IMG/VR virus record: IMGVR_UViG_3300027782_000032
Coordinates: 124,001 to 188,000 of that record
DNA: 64,000 nucleotides
Direction: 5' to 3' (one strand)
Source: a virus
Made by a program: the position numbers and the translations under genes. Shown one piece after another: positions 35,106 through 42,647 of the stretch (position 1 is the first letter of the stretch; each line of letters begins with the position of its first letter). Below the pieces are notes generated by a model, which ran no database searches, had not been told where the DNA came from, and saw nothing but the letters and a program-made list of their open reading frames with translations.

Positions 35106-35132
35106 GTTAAAATCCTTAATGAGGTGTTGTTC

Positions 35133-35187
35133 TGTACACGTTCCACTTAATTCACTATATTCTAAAGAATATAGTAGTATACTTTTA
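35133..35187. repeat. 55-bp inverted repeat, left copy
   Basis: Perfect reverse complement of 35585-35639. It contains an inner palindrome, ACTATATTCT-AA-AGAATATAGT (35154-35175). It lies between the genes at 34521 and 35198. Confidence 0.95.
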
Positions 35188-35197
35188 GCTCTATTTA

Positions 35198-35572
35198 TTA
35201 TTCAATTTCGTTTGGAAACTGGTCAGCCTCTTCTCCATCGGAAAGCCAAGGTGAAACTGGTCCTATAGGTTTGATATCAACTAGCTCAGCTCTTCTCCAT
35301 ATTTTTAGAAAGTTACTGCTTTCAAACAAACTGTTCATAAAATAACCTTCTACGTAATCAAAACTTAAAAAGTCAAAATCATCAGGATTAAGACCTTTTT
35401 CAGTTAACTGTTCTTTAACTTTTGCTATTGCACACTCATGGTGCTTTCCTAAAGACACTTGAAACTTTGTACACGAGAGCTTTACAAAGTGAGGTATCTT
35501 TGAATATTTAGTTCTTACAGCTTCACTTTTATCCTTATGATTTTTTAAAACTACACACCTTACAGAAGCCAT
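35198..35572 (-). CDS. hypothetical protein flanked by 55-bp inverted repeats
   Basis: The 124-aa product is unknown. It begins with beta-prone residues (ASVRCVVLKN), then basic residues, and ends acidic (SDGEEADQFPNEIE). AAGGATTAAACC precedes the ATG. Both flanks carry identical 55-bp sequences in opposite orientation, ending 10 bases before the stop and 12 bases after the start. That makes the gene a self-contained cassette that could be inverted by recombination or was acquired as a unit. It is not similar to any other protein in the window. Confidence 0.6.
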   Translation of the reverse strand: MASVRCVVLKNHKDKSEAVRTKYSKIPHFVKLSCTKFQVSLGKHHECAIAKVKEQLTEKGLNPDDFDFLSFDYVEGYFMNSLFESSNFLKIWRRAELVDIKPIGPVSPWLSDGEEADQFPNEIE

Positions 35573-35584
35573 GGTTTAATCCTT

Positions 35585-35639
35585 TAAAAGTATACTACTA
35601 TATTCTTTAGAATATAGTGAATTAAGTGGAACGTGTACA
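35585..35639. repeat. 55-bp inverted repeat, right copy
   Basis: Perfect reverse complement of 35133-35187, with inner palindrome at 35597-35618. A further GTTCCACTT, a sub-motif of the repeat, occurs at 35665-35673. Confidence 0.95.
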
Positions 35640-35688
35640 AACTACTGTACAAATTGTTTAAACAGTTCCACTTTTAAACCAAATCTAG

Positions 35689-35904
35689 TTATTCATTCTC
35701 TTCTTCTTCATTATCACCATTCCACTCTGCGAGCTCCATCATTAGGGATTCTAGCTCTTCAAAAGTAAGATCTTTGCATTCGTCTTCTAAACCTCTCTCG
35801 GCATAGAAGATCATCTCTGAGCCATCGCCGTCGTCTTTCATTGTTGCCATTTTGACTTCAATGTATTCAGCTCTTAACTGCTCAAGTTCTTTCTGATCTT
35901 TCAT
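35689..35904 (-). CDS. small acidic protein, 71 aa
   Basis: A helical, strongly acidic protein ending EWNGDNEEEENE. Small acidic phage proteins often mimic DNA or bind host factors; nothing in the sequence proves this. It has its own sigma-70-like promoter (TTGACA, 18 bases, GATAAA) and GAAAGGTAAGTT before the ATG. It is the first gene of the minus-strand run toward the sigma factor. Confidence 0.62.
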   Translation of the reverse strand: MKDQKELEQLRAEYIEVKMATMKDDGDGSEMIFYAERGLEDECKDLTFEELESLMMELAEWNGDNEEEENE

Positions 35905-35937
35905 AACTTACCTTTCATTTTGTGGTTTAAAGGAAAT

Positions 35938-35967
35938 TTTATCTAAATTTTAAACTCTTTATGTCAA
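35938..35967 (-). promoter_or_regulatory. promoter of the small acidic gene
   Basis: On the minus strand consensus TTGACA (35962-35967) and GATAAA (35938-35943) are 18 bases apart. It is divergent from the promoter at 36010. Confidence 0.6.
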
Positions 35968-35981
35968 AAGACTTACGAGCT

Positions 35982-35996
35982 TAAATAGACTATTTA
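35982..35996. promoter_or_regulatory. palindrome between divergent promoters
   Basis: TAAATAG-A-CTATTTA, a perfect 7+1+7 palindrome midway between two divergent promoters, is a candidate shared operator. Confidence 0.5.
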
Positions 35997-36009
35997 TAAT
36001 TCTATATAT

Positions 36010-36037
36010 TTGACAAACCTATTAACATTTGTAAACT
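36010..36037 (+). promoter_or_regulatory. promoter of the Cys-rich secreted-type gene
   Basis: Consensus TTGACA (36010-36015) and TAAACT (36032-36037) are 16 bases apart. The leader holds a short hairpin CCGGC-N6-GCCGG before AGGAGG. Confidence 0.65.
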
Positions 36038-36082
36038 TTCATCTCCGGCAACAGGGCCGGTTAGATTTAACAGGAGGTTAGT

Positions 36083-36334
36083 ATGTTTCAATTCGTAGTG
36101 GCTGCAAGTATCGCTCTAGGTTCCGAGTCAGTAGACGGAGTCTTTGCAAAAAGACAGTCTTCTTGCTCAGGTGGCTCTTGTTCTGTAGCTAGTAGCCCAG
36201 TTGTAGAAGCCAGGAAGGTAGAGGCTGTTAAACCAGCAGCCACTGTTAAGGAATCGACACCGGCCTGTAAAGCTTCCTCTTGTGGTAAAAACACAAGAAA
36301 GCTATTTGGTAGATCAAGAGCTAAGTGCTCCTAA
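36083..36334 (+). CDS. small Cys-rich protein with signal-like N-terminus, 83 aa
   Basis: The N-terminus (MFQFVVAASIALGSES) is mildly hydrophobic and may act as a signal peptide, with a possible cut after VFA (residue 22). The mature part has SSCSGGSCS and CKASSCGK motifs and a basic end, so disulfide pairs in the periplasm are possible. It has its own promoter, a perfect AGGAGG site and a strong downstream terminator, so it is a free-standing expressed gene. The function is unknown. Confidence 0.65.
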   Translation: MFQFVVAASIALGSESVDGVFAKRQSSCSGGSCSVASSPVVEARKVEAVKPAATVKESTPACKASSCGKNTRKLFGRSRAKCS

Positions 36335-36353
36335 GTCGGGTTTGGGTTGTATG

Positions 36354-36381
36354 CACGGGCGCCCTTTAACAGGCGCCCGTG
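36354..36381. terminator. bidirectional terminator, 10-bp GC-rich stem
   Basis: CACGGGCGCC and its complement flank an eight-base loop between two convergent genes (ends at 36334 and 36390). TGTATTT follows on the plus strand. Confidence 0.8.
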
Positions 36382-36389
36382 TGTATTTA

Positions 36390-38585
36390 CTAAACAGACG
36401 CAGTGGCAGTCGCTGGAACTTTTACTAACGCCTTAGCTGCTTTTAAAGTCTCATCTGAGTTAATAATACTTAGATACAGCCCGTCACCAAAACTTGCTCC
36501 GTACTTGATAAGGTTGTGACCATATATGCTTATATCTACTGAGTTAGCATTCTCAGTAGCTCTAAACAAATCTAAGTATTCTTTAGTTTTAACAACAGGA
36601 ACTCCGTTTACGTCATATCCTACAAATGGAACTGTTATGTCTCCATTTTGTCCATAAGCATACTTATGATTTTTAGCTTCAGCTGCTGTTATAGCCTTAT
36701 TATTGTTACTGTCTCCATACTGTTTGTCATACGGATTTAGATGGCTGTACGATAGACAGCTTCCCTTAAAAGTAAACTTATGTCTTACTGTTGGTGAAAA
36801 AGAACAAGCTGGCCTTTCATTAAAGTACTTTATTCTTTTTACCAAAGACTTAGATATTGGGCAGGTTGCTGGAATAATTATATTAACAAGAGCCCCTGCA
36901 GTAGCCTCTATAATGTACTTAGAAAGTCTATATCTTGTGTATATATCGTAAACTAAGGTAGACCCTATAGGATTACAAGGAAGCAGTATTACCTTAGCTA
37001 AGTTGTAAATTGCATCTTCAGACATAGCAGTGTGCTTTCTAAAGAATCCACAAACTAGATCTAAGCTATTAGCATCATCGAGCTTAGCTCTTTCAGGTAT
37101 ATCAGAGATATTACCTGGTACTAAGTTCTCAATATCTTCTACAGCTTCAAGTATAGGATTAATATCTTCGTATTTAACAGGAATACCTTGAGCTAGTTTA
37201 ATCATAAATCGTCTGCCACTAGCTTCTGATATTTTAAAGTAATGCTCTCTAAATCTATCAGTCTGTCTATGCCTGTCAGCGTACTGGTAATCTTTGTACG
37301 TCATGTATGAATTAGGCTGGACTTTAAGAATAGGAGCAATAAGTGTGGTAGTTACAAATCCTTTTAAGCCTTCGCTTAAGCCTGCATCTGCCACTCCTGA
37401 TGTATCTACAGATTCCATAAAAACAGGTACAGATGTTTCTGCACTGTATTTTCTTATTACGTCTAGGTTTCTTAAGTTTATAGTGCTTGGTGATACTACT
37501 TCAGGGCTGAACATAGTATCATTATTTTGGCAAGCTCTTGACGCGCCTTTTATACGTATACCGCTTTTGCTTACGTTTATGATCTCGTTAAGCATATCTT
37601 CTGAGTAAGGCACACTGCCTTGCTCTACAGCAAGAACCGTATCAAAGTGCGGACCAGGCATAGCATTGTCTTTATCTTCCATGATTTTATTCATGTGCTT
37701 CATAAAAGATATAACTTTCTTTATACGTTCAGCCACATGTTTAGTTCTTTCTAGTCTACCTGCTCCTCTATCATAAAGAACTTGAGGTATGTTTGATAAA
37801 TTATTATGTATGTTCAACGACGTAGTGCTAACTGGCAGCATCTTATGAGCTGAAGAAAGGTTTAGCCTTCTATAATTTTTAATAATTATAAACATAGCTT
37901 CTGCTAATAGTTCAGGAGTTACCTTTGTAAGGTTTGTAAATATTGTATTGAAATCGTAGTCATCAATATCTGCTTGAATATCGTCATGATTTCCTTTTAA
38001 GTCTAATATTGTAGACGTTATTAGTATTGGATATTGCATTCTTATTAAAGCTGCAAGTAGACTTGCGTCTTTAAACTCTAAGTCTGGAACTTTAAATAAC
38101 GAATAATTTGAAGACACAGGCGTGTCTCTAGCTTCATCGTATAGAAAAGGAACTAGATCTTTCTCAAGCCCTGAGTTTACAGAGTCTAAGATAAGCTCTT
38201 GCATAGGGTCTTGTGGAAGACTTAGAGTGTATGTTCTATCAATAGGAGCTAGCGCTGCCGCTACTCTCTTAGCTTCCATAATAATAAATGCAGCTTCTTT
38301 TGTACAACTTCGCACTGTTAATTGATTAGGAAACGGCATGCTAACTATTTCTCTAGCATCATCTTCATTTATTTTAAAGTATGATCCAAAGCTCAAGCTT
38401 AAATACCTTGAGTTATCTTCTGTAACTTCTTCTGGCTTTAGGTGCACTATCTTATTCAAAAGCTCTAAAGCGCCTTTGTCAACTTTAGTTATTGCTTCAA
38501 AATGATAATCAAAATTAGGCAGCTTACCGTATTTTCTAGCTGTTTTCTTATCCAAGTGTTTGACCAAGTGTTCTCTAGTTTTCAT
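36390..38585 (-). CDS. large hypothetical protein, 731 aa
   Basis: The function is unknown. It is one of the largest proteins in the window, has few cysteines, no membrane span and no nucleotide-binding loop. The C-terminal third contains KFTFKGSCLSYSHLNPYDKQ and many Asn/Gly/Tyr residues, like a virion surface or structural protein, but no family is evident. AGGAGAGCAGTAACA precedes the ATG. It is first checked as structural by mass spectrometry of virions. Confidence 0.62.
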   Translation of the reverse strand: MKTREHLVKHLDKKTARKYGKLPNFDYHFEAITKVDKGALELLNKIVHLKPEEVTEDNSRYLSLSFGSYFKINEDDAREIVSMPFPNQLTVRSCTKEAAFIIMEAKRVAAALAPIDRTYTLSLPQDPMQELILDSVNSGLEKDLVPFLYDEARDTPVSSNYSLFKVPDLEFKDASLLAALIRMQYPILITSTILDLKGNHDDIQADIDDYDFNTIFTNLTKVTPELLAEAMFIIIKNYRRLNLSSAHKMLPVSTTSLNIHNNLSNIPQVLYDRGAGRLERTKHVAERIKKVISFMKHMNKIMEDKDNAMPGPHFDTVLAVEQGSVPYSEDMLNEIINVSKSGIRIKGASRACQNNDTMFSPEVVSPSTINLRNLDVIRKYSAETSVPVFMESVDTSGVADAGLSEGLKGFVTTTLIAPILKVQPNSYMTYKDYQYADRHRQTDRFREHYFKISEASGRRFMIKLAQGIPVKYEDINPILEAVEDIENLVPGNISDIPERAKLDDANSLDLVCGFFRKHTAMSEDAIYNLAKVILLPCNPIGSTLVYDIYTRYRLSKYIIEATAGALVNIIIPATCPISKSLVKRIKYFNERPACSFSPTVRHKFTFKGSCLSYSHLNPYDKQYGDSNNNKAITAAEAKNHKYAYGQNGDITVPFVGYDVNGVPVVKTKEYLDLFRATENANSVDISIYGHNLIKYGASFGDGLYLSIINSDETLKAAKALVKVPATATASV

Positions 38586-38587
38586 TG

Positions 38588-38803
38588 TTACTGCTCTCCT
38601 TTAAATTTAGCCAACATTTCCTTGTTGAGTTCTTCCATACGGTTTATCATAGCCTGCTCGTTACCGTCATTGCCTCTGAGGCATATAGTCCAAGTGTACC
38701 CTTTGGTATTCTTGGTAAGTTCTACTTTTGATGGATACTCAACTGTCGGATTGTTCGACAGTTGAGTCTGCTTGTACATAACGTCTCCATTAATATTGCT
38801 CAT
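38588..38803 (-). CDS. hypothetical protein, 71 aa
   Basis: A short protein with KGYTWTICLRGNDG in the middle, suggesting two strands, and an acidic helix at the end. Its ATG follows AAAGGAGCAATAA and directly follows the stop of the HEAT-like gene. Function unknown. Confidence 0.6.
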   Translation of the reverse strand: MSNINGDVMYKQTQLSNNPTVEYPSKVELTKNTKGYTWTICLRGNDGNEQAMINRMEELNKEMLAKFKGEQ

Positions 38804-39196
38804 TTATTGCTCCTTTGATTTTTGTTTGTTTAACTTATCTTTATTCTGCGCAAACCATGCTTTCCACATAGTTTGACTGGCACAAGCTCCAGCTCGTGTC
38901 TTATCTCCAGGTATCGGACCAAAATCTACTGATCCTAACTTTTTATTGCTGTTTGTTAGCACAGCCAAAACTATTAGACTTTCCCTGCTTGCCTGTCTAA
39001 CTAGCTCGCTGTCATCAGCTACTGACTCTATCAGGTCTTCTAGGTATTCATCTCCAAACCTTCTAGCAAGTATGCAGCCAGCTGACTTAACTCTGAAGTC
39101 AGCTGACTTCATAGCTAGCTCTACCATAGGCTTAGAGTCGGATTTTGATATAGATGCTACCTGCATCTGCATGTATCTTATGTCAACCACTGTCAA
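38804..39196 (-). CDS. HEAT-repeat-like protein; 5' part separated by an in-frame TGA
   Basis: Residues 20-75 (VELAMKSADFRVKSAGCILA ... DDSELVRQASRESLIVL) look like two HEAT-type helical pairs. The end TMWKAWFAQNKDKL matches the 'W-aW---n' tail common in secreted HEAT proteins. No good ribosome binding site precedes any start here (TTG 39196, GTG 39190, ATG 39172). The frame stays open upstream to a signal-peptide ORF at 39236-39307, interrupted only by TGA at 39236-39238. The real gene is therefore probably 38804-39307, either read through or broken by a nonsense mutation. Confidence 0.6.
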   Translation of the reverse strand: MTVVDIRYMQMQVASISKSDSKPMVELAMKSADFRVKSAGCILARRFGDEYLEDLIESVADDSELVRQASRESLIVLAVLTNSNKKLGSVDFGPIPGDKTRAGACASQTMWKAWFAQNKDKLNKQKSKEQ

Positions 39197-39235
39197 CTTT
39201 TTATCAGCCCAACTGGCTGATGACGCTGAGCTGCC

Positions 39236-39307
39236 TCAGCCTGCACTGCTTTGTTTTGCAGATACAAACAATACAACTACGCTAGCTAGTATCAGTCTAG
39301 TCAACAT
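39236..39307 (-). CDS. signal-peptide ORF ending in TGA, in frame with the HEAT-like gene
   Basis: A 23-codon ORF: MLTRLILASVVVLFVSAKQS then SAG and TGA. It has a basic N-region, a hydrophobic core and small residues at a cleavage-like VSA, so it is a classical signal peptide. GGAGGG lies seven bases before the ATG. The next codons continue in frame into 38804-39196. The TGA lies within the 5' arm of a 6-bp hairpin (39225-39240), and a second 7-bp hairpin (39203-39221) follows. Confidence 0.65.
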   Translation of the reverse strand: MLTRLILASVVVLFVSAKQSSAG

Positions 39308-39324
39308 AACAATACCCTCCAATG

Positions 39325-39354
39325 AATCAGGCGGCCTTAAAGGGCCGCCTGATT
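39325..39354. terminator. 12-bp perfect GC-rich hairpin
   Basis: AATCAGGCGGCC and its complement flank six bases. On the minus strand it follows the gene ending at 39391 and is followed by CATTGGAGGG rather than a T-run; on the plus strand GATTTTAG follows. It may be a terminator on the plus strand or a processing or stability hairpin on the minus strand. Confidence 0.6.
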
Positions 39355-39390
39355 TTAGTTAATGGTTTTACTTTTACTTTAGGTCTACGT

Positions 39391-40053
39391 TTAGTTTTTA
39401 CTTTTGGCACTACCATCCTCCCATAGCTCGTCATTAAACAGCTCGTCTCCTGTAGCTGCGTATTTATTAAGCTGTAGCTCTGTTAGTTCTTTGCCAACTA
39501 AGCAGCTTCCTACATAATCCAATCCTTCTTCTTTTTCTTTGGTTTTGTATATAAAGCACTCTACCCAGTACTTAGGGTCAGGAACTTTCATTCCAAGCCT
39601 TTTGAGCTCGTCACTTACCTTTGCTCCGCAGTTTCTGAAGCTAACTATTTTCATAAACCATTTTAGTTTAGAAGATTCTACTAGAACTAACTTATGGTAA
39701 GTTCCAGTTGGAATGCTTTTTAATATTCTTCCAAGCATCATGTTTGGAATGGTTGTCTCTACTTCGTACTTGGCTTCTTTAAAAGCTTCGTCAGTGGAGA
39801 CGTCTCCATCTCCTGAATACTCTAGAACGTTATCGTATTCGTCAGCGGCTGAATCTACCGACTTGTATATTGGGCTATTGAACGCCTCTAGCATACCTAG
39901 CGCTTCTTCCTTTGATGTAGGAGCGCCATCTTCTGCAGCTGCAACTTCGCCATTATCTAACCTGTGAATAGCTAGCGTGTTTCCCACGTCGCCAGGTCTA
40001 CCACCTCTATCTGATTCATAGTACTCTACTACCACGTACTTTAGTTCGCTCAT
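39391..40053 (-). CDS. hypothetical protein, 220 aa
   Basis: The start is the ATG at 40053 (MSELKYVVVEYYESD), after AAGGAGATCTA. The first 60 residues are a beta-rich domain (VVVEYYESDRGGRPGD...LAIHRLDNG). The rest is acidic with a KLVLVESSKLKWFM strand pair. I see no catalytic motif. The palindrome copy at 39795 encodes GDVS. Confidence 0.6.
   Translation of the reverse strand: MSELKYVVVEYYESDRGGRPGDVGNTLAIHRLDNGEVAAAEDGAPTSKEEALGMLEAFNSPIYKSVDSAADEYDNVLEYSGDGDVSTDEAFKEAKYEVETTIPNMMLGRILKSIPTGTYHKLVLVESSKLKWFMKIVSFRNCGAKVSDELKRLGMKVPDPKYWVECFIYKTKEKEEGLDYVGSCLVGKELTELQLNKYAATGDELFNDELWEDGSAKSKN
39795..39808. repeat. dispersed 14-bp palindrome, copy 5
   Basis: TGGAGACGTCTCCA, exact. Here it is read in the third frame, encoding Gly-Asp-Val-Ser within DGDVST. 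Confidence 0.95.
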
Positions 40054-40072
40054 TAGATCTCCTTGGTTAGTT

Positions 40073-40399
40073 TTAAACATCATCTCTACAACCAGCGTTG
40101 TAGCTGTTATCGTCGTCATTCAATCCAAAGCTTTCAAGGTGTTCAAGGTCGTATAAGTCCCTTTCATACGAGCTAGGCTTACGCTTTTTACGTATTTTAC
40201 CTTTAGGAGCATCAGGCGCAGTCCTTGGTCTGCTACTTCTTTTATACTCGTGCATTGTTAGAGACTCATTCTTGTAATGCTCCTTAGACTTATCACATAC
40301 ATCTGTATGAAAGGATACGCCATCCTTGTTGTATACTCTTCCATTAGATATTTTGAAAAGAGTATCGGCTCCGCAGAACTTACACTTAGTCTCTTCCAT
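40073..40399 (-). CDS. small zinc-finger-like protein, 108 aa
   Basis: The N-terminus has CKFCGA (residues 6-11) and a later HTDVCDKSKEH, enough for one zinc site. A strongly basic middle (GKIRKKRKPSS) suggests nucleic-acid binding. AAAGGGAATAAAC precedes the ATG. Function unknown. Confidence 0.58.
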   Translation of the reverse strand: MEETKCKFCGADTLFKISNGRVYNKDGVSFHTDVCDKSKEHYKNESLTMHEYKRSSRPRTAPDAPKGKIRKKRKPSSYERDLYDLEHLESFGLNDDDNSYNAGCRDDV

Positions 40400-40401
40400 G
40401 T

Positions 40402-40677
40402 TTATTCCCTTTCTTTAATATCATTCCTTTGTTTCAATATCTCTTTACTTAAGTCTTGTCTATCTAGTTCGTTTTTAATTATTTCAGACTTTGTTTTATC
40501 TAATATTTTTTTAATGTCTGCGTATTTTGGGTCATGAATCATTCTAAGAAAGCTTTGATAATCTGGGCACTCTATTGCTTTTCTATCTTTCTTTATGATC
40601 TCCATTATCATGTCTAGAACTTTTAAACTGTCTGAAGCAGCCTTAGCCACTATTTCATCTTTGTAAGGGTCTTCCAT
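40402..40677 (-). CDS. hypothetical helical protein, 91 aa
   Basis: A short, highly charged helical protein (KSEIIKNELDRQDLSKEIL) that may form a coiled coil. ATAGGAGAGTTAC precedes the ATG. No family recognised. Confidence 0.58.
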   Translation of the reverse strand: MEDPYKDEIVAKAASDSLKVLDMIMEIIKKDRKAIECPDYQSFLRMIHDPKYADIKKILDKTKSEIIKNELDRQDLSKEILKQRNDIKERE

Positions 40678-40693
40678 GTAACTCTCCTATTGT

Positions 40694-41158
40694 TTACAAG
40701 AACCAATCAGGTTTACTGCGTTTTTTCCAAGAAGCCAAGTGGCTTTTACCTTTAACGTAGTACAGTCTGTAAGCTGCAATAGCGCATTCACCTTTGTATT
40801 CTATTGGCATAGCTTGAGCAAAGCTAGTTAACGAACCTGAAGGTATGCTACTATGTTTCTCATAGCAGCTAAGTATTACTTTCTCTGAAGCATGTTCTCT
40901 TCCGTATCTATAAGTGTATTCAGAGCATAACTCTATACCCAGTCTGCACAGCCACTCAAAGTTATCCCTAGTAGCTGCAGCCCACAGCGTGCATGGGTGC
41001 TTAACGTGAGCCGGCTTGTATGCTACGTCATTGCAGCCATTTAGGATTAAAGCCGTGCATAGCATTTGGGCCGACTCTAACGGCATCTTTACAACATGCC
41101 TGTCTACGTGCCATTCAGCCGCTTCCCTGACGTTTTCTGAAAGCACGAAGATGTTCAT
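40694..41158 (-). CDS. conserved phage protein with DRHVVKMPLESAQML motif
   Basis: The block HVDRHVVKMPLESAQMLCTA (residues 17-36), then KHPCTLWAAATRDNFEWL (53-70), EYTYRYGREH and AYRLYYVKGK, is the pattern of a protein family widespread in tailed phages. Its biochemical function is not settled; conserved Asp, His, Lys and Glu suggest an enzyme. The length (154 aa) fits the family. GGGAGGTAAGC precedes the ATG. Confidence 0.65.
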   Translation of the reverse strand: MNIFVLSENVREAAEWHVDRHVVKMPLESAQMLCTALILNGCNDVAYKPAHVKHPCTLWAAATRDNFEWLCRLGIELCSEYTYRYGREHASEKVILSCYEKHSSIPSGSLTSFAQAMPIEYKGECAIAAYRLYYVKGKSHLASWKKRSKPDWFL

Positions 41159-41171
41159 GCTTACCTCCCTG

Positions 41172-41480
41172 TTACAATAATTTATCTATGTAGTTTACAG
41201 CTTCTTCTTTAATCTTATCCATAGTTGTAACGCCTTTAATAAGGTCATCTTCAAATGCTCGTTCATACCCATCGGATCTAGTCCAACCGACACAAACAAT
41301 ACGATTCTTTTTTAATCCATCTAGTTGATATAATTGAACGGCACGGCCTGCTCCATAAACACCTATATTCATTTCTTTTAAAATAAAAGTGTGACCTTTG
41401 CGTTCAAACTTTGTTTCAAAAGACGAAAGCTTTGTGTATATGGGTTTTTCTTGTTTATCAGCTTTTAGTATGCGTGTCAT
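41172..41480 (-). CDS. hypothetical protein, 102 aa
   Basis: Small mixed alpha/beta protein with no recognised motif (GAGRAVQLYQLDGLKKNRIV). Its start overlaps the preceding stop by four bases (ATGA), so it is translationally coupled to the 79-aa gene. Confidence 0.6.
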   Translation of the reverse strand: MTRILKADKQEKPIYTKLSSFETKFERKGHTFILKEMNIGVYGAGRAVQLYQLDGLKKNRIVCVGWTRSDGYERAFEDDLIKGVTTMDKIKEEAVNYIDKLL

Positions 41481-41716
41481 TGCTTCTCTACCTTTATGTT
41501 TAGTTGTTTCCCAATTTCAAGAACTTTTTGAAACATATCAGCTTGTGCTTCTTCTCCATAAGAGTCGGTTGGCATTGAGTCTATTAATATTAACTTGTCT
41601 CCTTGTTTTACAAAGGTTTGACCAGTCATAGGAATTACCCAAGAGCCACCTTCCTTTAGCATAGCTATGACGTTACGAGTCCACTCTATATCTGAAGGCC
41701 TAGGGTTCCATGTCAT
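41477..41716 (-). CDS. hypothetical protein, 79 aa
   Basis: A small protein starting MTWNPRPSDIEWTRNVI, with a beta hairpin (GSWVIPMTGQTFVKQGDKLI). It overlaps both neighbours by four bases (ATGA), typical of a tightly coupled operon. Function unknown. Confidence 0.6.
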   Translation of the reverse strand: MTWNPRPSDIEWTRNVIAMLKEGGSWVIPMTGQTFVKQGDKLILIDSMPTDSYGEEAQADMFQKVLEIGKQLNIKVEKQ

Positions 41717-42036
41717 AAACAGTCACCCCCTATAAATCCCCATAAACGAGCTGCTACAGATAGAACTTCTATGGTTTTATCAACTACATAGTGCGTCCTA
41801 TCATCTGGGCATTCGTGTATTATTCTAAATGTAAACTTGTATGTGTTTAGTGCTATGCACTCTAGTTTTACAGCTTCTAACTCAAGGTTTAATTCACCAG
41901 TATTAGGTATGCCTGTATGACGGCATGCGCCCTTCAAGAACAGGGTGAGCAGCTTTTCGAACGGCATGTTGTTAAGAGTAGCGTCTAAATAAGACAATAC
42001 CTTAGCAGGAACTTCTATGCTTTTACTCATCATCAT
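41713..42036 (-). CDS. hypothetical protein, 107 aa
   Basis: Three ATG codons stand in a row at the start; the third (at 42030) is best spaced from the AGGAAG ribosome binding site, so the product may be 105 aa. The sequence has a helical start and a beta-rich middle (VKLECIALNTYKFTFRII). It overlaps the end of the CxxC gene upstream. Function unknown. Confidence 0.58.
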   Translation of the reverse strand: MMMSKSIEVPAKVLSYLDATLNNMPFEKLLTLFLKGACRHTGIPNTGELNLELEAVKLECIALNTYKFTFRIIHECPDDRTHYVVDKTIEVLSVAARLWGFIGGDCL

Positions 42037-42181
42037 CTTCCTTTATAGGTTTAAAGTTTCCAACTTTATTAATATGCTTATCTAGGCATTTTGCGCAGAG
42101 CCTGTCTGCGTAAGATGCTAGGTGGTGGTATTTCTTAACAATTTTATTGCACTTGGGACATTTACATTTTATAGTTTTCAA
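42023..42181 (-). CDS. small zinc-finger protein, 52 aa, TTG start
   Basis: The TTG at 42181 is chosen because AGGAG lies seven bases upstream and a longer reading would run into the gene at 42192. The product has CKCPKC (residues 6-11) and CAKC (29-32), a four-cysteine zinc ribbon, between basic residues. Function unknown; nucleic-acid or protein binding is likely for such a small ribbon. Confidence 0.62.
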   Translation of the reverse strand: MKTIKCKCPKCNKIVKKYHHLASYADRLCAKCLDKHINKVGNFKPIKEDDDE

Positions 42182-42191
42182 TTTTAATCTC

Positions 42192-42560
42192 CTATAGTGC
42201 GTAAAAAGAGTTAGTAACAAGATCTTTAGATACTTTACAAATAAGGCTAGATCGCTCATTATCGTCAAGTTCTGCGGCTGTGCACGCTGCATCAACTTTA
42301 CACTTTATAATATTACAAGCTTTCTCAAACGGCTCTAAAATGTCATTCTTGCGGGACCTCGCTGATTTACCATGCGATCCCTCCATCGCAGATACAACTT
42401 GTAAAACTAACCCAAGATGCCGCCTGTCGAGGTCGTTGACCGCTAGGATTAGCATTTGTTTTGCTTGAAGACTTTCGCTTAATGCGCTATCCCCAAATGC
42501 TTTTAGTTTTGATGAAAGACTCTTAGATATTCTAAATATAACATGAGTGCTTGCTGACAT
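42192..42560 (-). CDS. ribbon-helix-helix-like protein (paralog A), 122 aa
   Basis: The first 55 residues (HVIFRISKSLSSKLKAFGDS ... AKQMLILAVNDLDRRHLG) have a strand then two helices, as in MetJ/Arc-type ribbon-helix-helix repressors. The pattern L--la-----s--AK-l-iLs--d-D-R recurs in the genes at 43513 and 43855, so the three are paralogs. A structured RNA element lies just upstream in its leader. AAAGGAACAACAAA precedes the ATG. A repressor role is inferred. Confidence 0.6.
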   Translation of the reverse strand: MSASTHVIFRISKSLSSKLKAFGDSALSESLQAKQMLILAVNDLDRRHLGLVLQVVSAMEGSHGKSARSRKNDILEPFEKACNIIKCKVDAACTAAELDDNERSSLICKVSKDLVTNSFYAL

Positions 42561-42582
42561 TTTGTTGTTCCTTTATCTAAAT

Positions 42583-42647
42583 GTTTGGGGTGCCCGTAGA
42601 CCCTATCTACGGGCTGCCCTTATCTCACCAAGGGCTTATCCCCAAAC
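42583..42647 (-). ncRNA. candidate three-way-junction structured RNA
   Basis: Sixty-five bases fold without loose ends: P1 GTTTGGGG/CCCCAAAC (42583-42590 with 42640-42647), P2 GCCCGTAGA/TCTACGGGC (42592-42614) and P3 GCCCTT/AAGGGC (42616-42635). Junction strands are one base, one base and four bases (ATAA on the minus strand). All three stems are perfect. It ends 22 bases before the start of the ribbon-helix-helix gene, so it could be a leader regulatory element of that gene. Homology to known riboswitches is not apparent. Confidence 0.6.

Noticed and set aside
38946-39362. Plus-strand open reading frame opposite the HEAT-like gene
   Set aside because: No ribosome binding site, no recognisable fold, and the minus strand carries a better supported signal peptide and gene.
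42583-42647. tRNA or hammerhead ribozyme
   Set aside because: No anticodon or T-loop, and the conserved CUGANGA and GAAA core of hammerheads is absent from the junction.
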